A stretch of DNA of 64,000 bases, taken from an uncultured Acidobacteriaceae bacterium. Lineage in GTDB: Bacteria > Acidobacteriota > Terriglobia > Terriglobales > Acidobacteriaceae. The position numbers were made by a program, and so were the translations under genes. This document shows, piece after piece, positions 61,851 through 64,000 of this stretch (the stretch's first letter is position 1; each line of letters begins with the position of its first letter). Where the stretch lies: positions 1 through 64,000 of the forward strand of contig CAIMKZ010000095.1 in assembly GCA_903842065.1 (NCBI GenBank), in the 5' to 3' direction. A model generated the notes under the pieces. The model was not told the DNA's origin. It made no database searches and saw only the letters and a program-made list of their open reading frames with translations.

Positions 61851-63053
61851 ATGAAACTCATACGCATCGCTCTTCCCATCGTCTTTGTCATCGCCTCCGT
61901 CGTGCTCTCCGCGCAGCCTGGACCCCAACTCCCGCCCTTCCAGCTTCAACCTGACAATAAAGTCACCTTCCAGATCAAGGCCCCGCAGGCCGTTGAAGTC
62001 AAACTTCGCGGAGACTGGCCCGGCGGCCTCGGCGGCAACACCGTCGTACCCATGACCAAAGACGACCAGGGCGTCTGGACCGTCACCGTCGGCCCGCTCA
62101 CCTCAGACGCCTGGAACTACAACTTCATCGTTGACGGCATCACCATGCCTCCGGCTGCTCCCAACCTCGCCGACCTGGTCTCGGGCGCTCTGCCCGCCGG
62201 CAAGCTCGTCATCCCCGGACCCTACGGAAGCGACTTCGGCCCGCAGAAGGTAGCCCACGGAACCGTCTCCTACCCCTACGCTCCCTTCCGCGGACTCTCC
62301 AAGATTCTTGAGGTCTATCTCCCCGCTGGCTACTTTGAAAACCCCACCCAGCGCTACCCGGTCCTCTACATCTCCGGCTACTCCAACGAGTGGGAGCACT
62401 CTGTCAACCTGCACTTCCTGCTCGACAACCTCATCGCGTCGAACCGCGCCAAGCCCATGATCGCCGTAGTCATGGACCCCAACGCCACCGACCCCATCTC
62501 CCTCGGTCAGACCCCCTATCCCGGCGGCGGCGGCATGGGCGCACCCGGGTTCATCAAGAGCGCCCAGGCTGAAGCCGATGAGATCGTGCCCTGGGTCGAC
62601 AAATCCTACCGGACAATTCCGGACCGCGACCACCGCGCCATCACCGGCTTCTCTTCGCCCGGATCCCTCGGCTTCATGGCCGGAGCCAACAACCCAGACA
62701 AGTTCGCTTACATCGGCGTCTTCAGCGGTGGATTCCCCACCTGGCCCGACGTCAGCGTACGCATCGAGTCCAAGCTCGATCCCAAACAGTTCAGCGGACC
62801 CGACCTCAACCGCGTGCCCGACATGAAAGTACTCGGCTCTGAGATTCCGAAGCTCCTGCCCTCGGCCAACTTCAAGCTTGTCTACCTGTCGAACGGAACC
62901 AACGAGCCCCTCGTCCAGACCGAAGCCCTCGTCAAGAAGCTGCTCGACGAGCGCGGCGTCAAATACCACCAGACCGACCTCGCAGGCTACACCCACGAGT
63001 GGCGCTCGGTCCGCGCCGCCCTCCGCGAATACACGACCATGATCTTCCAGTAA
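61851..63053 (+). CDS. Secreted esterase with N-terminal CBM48/E-set-like domain
   Basis: A 400-residue protein: signal peptide (VFVIASVVLSAQ), a beta-sandwich domain (~30-100, VTFQIKAPQAVEVKLRGDWPGG ... GVWTVTVGPL), then an esterase-D-like alpha/beta hydrolase (YPVLYISGYSNEWEH, RAITGFSSPGSLGFM, DLAGYTHEWRSVR with catalytic His). The elbow reads GFSSPG instead of the usual GxSMGG; Ser is retained. Similar enzymes act on feruloyl or acetyl esters of xylan. Co-oriented with the preceding esterase, 86 bases apart. Confidence 0.85.
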   Translation: MKLIRIALPIVFVIASVVLSAQPGPQLPPFQLQPDNKVTFQIKAPQAVEVKLRGDWPGGLGGNTVVPMTKDDQGVWTVTVGPLTSDAWNYNFIVDGITMPPAAPNLADLVSGALPAGKLVIPGPYGSDFGPQKVAHGTVSYPYAPFRGLSKILEVYLPAGYFENPTQRYPVLYISGYSNEWEHSVNLHFLLDNLIASNRAKPMIAVVMDPNATDPISLGQTPYPGGGGMGAPGFIKSAQAEADEIVPWVDKSYRTIPDRDHRAITGFSSPGSLGFMAGANNPDKFAYIGVFSGGFPTWPDVSVRIESKLDPKQFSGPDLNRVPDMKVLGSEIPKLLPSANFKLVYLSNGTNEPLVQTEALVKKLLDERGVKYHQTDLAGYTHEWRSVRAALREYTTMIFQ

Positions 63054-63082
63054 ACATCTACGACAACCCGCATCAAAGAGCC

Positions 63083-63110
63083 GGGGCGTTGCGATTACTC
63101 GCAACGCCCC
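63083..63110 (+). terminator. Rho-independent terminator after the esterase pair
   Basis: Arms GGGGCGTTGCG (63083-63093) and CGCAACGCCCC (63100-63110), 6-base loop, followed by TTAT. Confidence 0.85.
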
Positions 63111-63135
63111 TTATCTCTAAACCCACCACAAATCT

Positions 63136-63171
63136 GGGTGCCCCAGGTCTGGATTTTCAGACCTGGGAAAG
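63136..63171 (+). repeat. Hairpin array unit 1 (copy I)
   Basis: GGGTGCCCC with arms CCCAGGTCTG / CAGACCTGGG: the inner C:G pair is flipped relative to copies G and H, keeping pairing. Confidence 0.88.
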
Positions 63172-63211
63172 TACAACCCTCAACCAACCACTTCTAAACC
63201 ATCCACAAACT

Positions 63212-63257
63212 CTGGCTACCCTTCCTAACGGCGTTCTTTTCCGTTAGGGTGGGAAAG
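63212..63257 (+). repeat. Hairpin array unit 2 (copy J)
   Basis: Different stem: CCTAACGG / CCGTTAGG inside CTACCC / GGGTGGG, tail AAAGATC. Confidence 0.85.
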
Positions 63258-63297
63258 ATCGACTCTCAACCAGCCACTTCTACACCCACCACTAATC

Positions 63298-63339
63298 TGG
63301 GTGCCCCCCGGTCCCTCGCATTTGGGGACCGGGGAAAGA
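63298..63339 (+). repeat. Hairpin array unit 3 (copy K)
   Basis: Stem CCCCGGTCCC / GGGGACCGGGG, tail AAAGATC. Confidence 0.85.
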
Positions 63340-63380
63340 TCCACCCCTCAACCCGCCACCTCTAAACCATCCACAAACTC

Positions 63381-63427
63381 TGGGTGCCCCATCCTAACGG
63401 CGTACTTTGCCGTTAGGGTGGGAAAGC
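63381..63427 (+). repeat. Hairpin array unit 4 (copy L)
   Basis: Stem CCTAACGG / CCGTTAGG inside GGGTGCCCCAT / GGGTGGG; same stem class as copy J. Confidence 0.85.
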
Positions 63428-63467
63428 ACACCCCTCAACCAACCACTCTCAATCGTCCACCAATCCC

Positions 63468-64000
63468 CTACCTCAACAACTCCGCCTCAGTCTTCAGCAG
63501 CGCGCCCTCTCCACACCCCACCTTGAACCGGCTCGCCGTCGCCTCATACGTATTCAGCGGATACGTCGCATCCTCCACAATGAACCACCCCGGCCCAAAG
63601 TTGGTCGACACAAACATCGTGTTCCGCAGCGGCGACTCGGAAACCATCCGCATCGAAAGCTTCGGCTCCACGTTCACATCCGCATGCACAATCGCCATCT
63701 GCCCAATGCGCAGCGCGCCAATCCGCACCCCGATCGGGTCCACTGCCTCGTCCTTGTAATCCCTGCACGGCGGCAGCTTCGAGTCAGCCGTATAGGCGCA
63801 CGAGTTCGGCAGATTCAGCGGCGTCGTTATCTTGCCCGGACACATCACCGTCTTGAGGCCCGCCGTGATCGCCACATCGCCGCGCGTGCTCCCAATTCCA
63901 TCCGAGATCGAAAGTACTTCCTCGCCCACCAGCGTGCCCATCGCGCTCAACACCTCGAACGGCGACGAAGGCTTGCGCCCCGGCGAATTGCCCGCCGAGG
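63468..64000 (-). CDS. Neutral ceramidase-like hydrolase, C-terminal part
   Basis: The last ~177 codons of a gene that continues past the right edge; the frame is open to position 64000. The C-terminal region (GVRIGALRIGQMAIVHADVN ... TMFVSTNFGPGWFIVEDATYPLNTYEATASRFKVGC) resembles the end of the neutral/alkaline ceramidase family, in which a Tyr-rich loop precedes a short beta domain. The N-terminal zinc site is outside the window, so activity cannot be judged. Stop TAG at 63468-63470, just past the hairpin array. Confidence 0.6.
   Translation of the reverse strand, partial: SAGNSPGRKPSSPFEVLSAMGTLVGEEVLSISDGIGSTRGDVAITAGLKTVMCPGKITTPLNLPNSCAYTADSKLPPCRDYKDEAVDPIGVRIGALRIGQMAIVHADVNVEPKLSMRMVSESPLRNTMFVSTNFGPGWFIVEDATYPLNTYEATASRFKVGCGEGALLKTEAELLR

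Noticed and set aside
63136..63427. CRISPR-like array
   Set aside because: The regularly spaced parts are hairpins with varying stems and the constant parts are AT-richer linkers; there are no identical repeats with unique spacers and no cas genes.

Overview
The window is 64 kb of GC-rich bacterial chromosome, densely coding on both strands. The best reading is Acidobacteriota, class Terriglobia (Acidobacteriaceae-like). This is inferred from the overall style: a GWxTD-domain protein, a TonB-receptor-like protein with a carboxypeptidase-regulatory domain, a small C-x-G-x-C-x-PA-x-C zinc-type protein, and many copies of a GGTGCCCC-plus-hairpin repeat. No rRNA, tRNA, CRISPR array, prophage or plasmid functions were seen.

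Layout. 1-6.2 kb: a molybdenum pyrogallol transhydroxylase pair (athL-bthL) with its own terminator, near a flavodoxin-like reductase, a small cytochrome c and the first codons of a biotinyl/lipoyl carrier protein; an aldo/keto reductase is divergent. 6.3-7.1 kb: a REP-associated tyrosine transposase flanked by inverted REP hairpins. 7-18.1 kb: nitrogen sensing and uptake (glnD, then two amt-glnK pairs with a FAIM-like protein between them), interleaved with a GNAT protein, ahpC and a GH28 pectinase. 18.3-25.7 kb: yqeY, a REC/HD-GYP protein, glmU, an active/inactive M16 peptidase pair and a DUF6438-type protein. 25.8-31.2 kb: gcvPB, a repeat-rich spacer, small secreted and zinc-type proteins, and rpsP-khpA-rimM. 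31.2-41 kb: outer-membrane and GWxTD proteins, a MacA-like adaptor plus ABC ATPase, ubiD, a PPi-type phosphofructokinase and a second small cytochrome c. 41-56.6 kb: the distal half of the division/cell-wall cluster on the minus strand (mraY, murD, ftsW, murG, murC, ftsQ, ftsA, ftsZ, then a penicillin-binding protein), interrupted by two plus-strand small genes and a frameshifted CSS-EAL gene. 56.6-64 kb: an ECF sigma factor, a cell-wall sugar salvage pair (an AmgK-type kinase fused to a RapZ C-terminal domain, plus MurU), two secreted esterases, a four-unit hairpin array, and the 3' end of a ceramidase-like gene.

How the genes connect. GlnD can uridylylate the two P-II proteins, which gate the two ammonium channels. 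AmgK and MurU would convert recycled MurNAc to UDP-MurNAc for MurC, MurD, MraY and MurG, while GlmU makes UDP-GlcNAc. The transhydroxylase, secreted pectinase and esterases fit a plant-polymer and polyphenol lifestyle.

The most unusual items are: (i) a palindromic repeat plus a GGGACTA tandem repeat inserted in frame inside gcvPB; (ii) the dispersed hairpin family whose stems co-vary; (iii) the kinase/RapZ-C fusion next to murU; (iv) histone-H1-like Lys/Ala tails on both FtsQ and the neighbouring penicillin-binding protein; (v) a FAIM-like protein embedded in a duplicated ammonium-transport locus.
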